5,164 nt of DNA, taken from positions 1 to 5,164 of the forward strand of contig CAYLPI010000235.1 in assembly GCA_964385505.1 (NCBI GenBank), in the 5' to 3' direction. This DNA is from CAITSH01 sp964385505 (lineage in GTDB: Bacteria; Pseudomonadota; Gammaproteobacteria; Burkholderiales; SG8-39). A program made the position numbers and the translations under genes. The notes beneath the pieces were generated by a model. The model did not search any database. It had not been told where the DNA came from and saw only the letters and a program-made list of their open reading frames with translations. Shown here in pieces: positions 4,813 through 5,164 of the stretch. Numbering within the stretch: position 1 is the stretch's first letter; each line of letters opens with the position of its first letter.

Positions 4813-5164
4813 ATGAAAGTCGCCGCCAAAACCAAATCCATAACGCGCAATGACTTCAGGGGCATGGATAAACGCTTCCAAAAGGGCGTGGCAGTGGCAC
4901 GCGCCCTGGACGCCCGCAAACATACGACACTGCTCCGCAGCTACAAGCAAACCGTCTTCGAGCGCGTTGAGCGCGATCCGCAATTTGCCACTGCGCTGCC
5001 CGATGAAGCGGCGACGTTATTCCTGAGCGGCGAACCCGCAACCGCGCGCGTCATTCTGCGCAATCTCGTCAACGCCACCATCGGATTCGAACAGCTCGCG
5101 CAAGTCATCGCCAAGCCAAGCAAGAGCCTGCACCGGATGGTCTCGCCCAGGGGCAACCCCAGCA
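4813..5164 (+). CDS. HTH addiction-module antidote protein, HI1420-like (3' partial)
   Basis: An ATG at 4813 opens 117 codons without a stop to the window edge. From residue 41 the sequence follows the antidote family: LLRSYKQTVFERVERDPQF, then ATARVILRNLVNATIGFEQLAQVI, a helix-turn-helix segment, and KPSKSLHRMVSPRGNPS, the highly typical KSLxRMLxPxGNP recognition region. Family members bind and neutralise RelE/HigB-like toxins and repress their own operon. The remaining 20-30 residues would normally hold the rest of the DNA-binding domain. The first 40 residues (from MKVAAKTKS to ARALDARKHTT) are not part of the family core; an in-frame ATG at 4864 would shorten the product by 17. The family usually follows its toxin, but upstream is hipA, so the toxin is either downstream beyond the window or lost. 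The palindrome at 4735-4761 is a candidate operator. Confidence 0.75.
   Translation, partial: MKVAAKTKSITRNDFRGMDKRFQKGVAVARALDARKHTTLLRSYKQTVFERVERDPQFATALPDEAATLFLSGEPATARVILRNLVNATIGFEQLAQVIAKPSKSLHRMVSPRGNPS

Noticed and set aside
4309..4983. 224-codon minus-strand open frame across the hipA end and the intergenic gap
   Set aside because: It overlaps two well-supported + strand genes, crosses repeat-like DNA, and shows no family features.
1..5164. CRISPR array, tRNA, rRNA or insertion-sequence ends
   Set aside because: No regularly spaced repeats, tRNA-like cloverleaf, rRNA motif, transposase or terminal inverted repeat pair was seen on reading both strands.

Overview
The window is GC-rich DNA in a proteobacterial style. 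GC-ending codons, a YafY-type WYL regulator, the hipBA layout and the addiction-module families all suggest a beta- or gammaproteobacterium. This is inferred from protein style only; no rRNA or marker gene is present. Nearly every gene reads on the + strand. The content is accessory: regulators and toxin-antitoxin (TA) genes, with no housekeeping gene.

Layout. (1) 1-230: the C-terminal end of an unrecognised His/Pro-rich, probably exported protein. (2) 231-485: a non-coding gap with two inverted repeats and a possible promoter. (3) 486-1980: a DeoR-type HTH-WYL-WCX regulator followed 34 bases later by a YpsA/SLOG-family 'putative molybdenum carrier' protein whose N-terminal nucleotide-binding loop does not match the usual GGQTG motif. 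(4) 2030-2856: a possible 25-residue membrane peptide, a DUF4258-like small protein, and what looks like a broken chimeric antitoxin. Its first part matches NadS/MqsA-like antitoxins, its second part matches HigA, and the two parts are in different frames joined at a C5G4 run. (5) 2851-4551: a complete hipBA module with an unusually clear control region. Four 16-bp operators of the form GCCT-N8-AGGC have centres spaced 31, 44 and 31 bp apart. The third covers the -10 box and the fourth covers the hipB start codon. (6) 4552-4812: a dispersed-repeat-like dyad and a near-perfect 12-bp-arm hairpin. (7) 4813 to the edge: the N-terminal part of another HTH antitoxin, of the HI1420-like addiction-module antidote type.

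How the genes work together. HipB should repress its own operon and neutralise the HipA kinase, which inactivates tRNA synthetases by phosphorylation in characterised members. The DUF4258-like gene and the mosaic antitoxin look like the remains of a second TA pair, and the gene at the right edge belongs to a third. Together with the WYL regulator and YpsA-like protein, this resembles a small TA or defence-type island that has undergone recombination. The two most notable observations are the symmetric four-operator hip control region and the NadS/HigA antitoxin mosaic.
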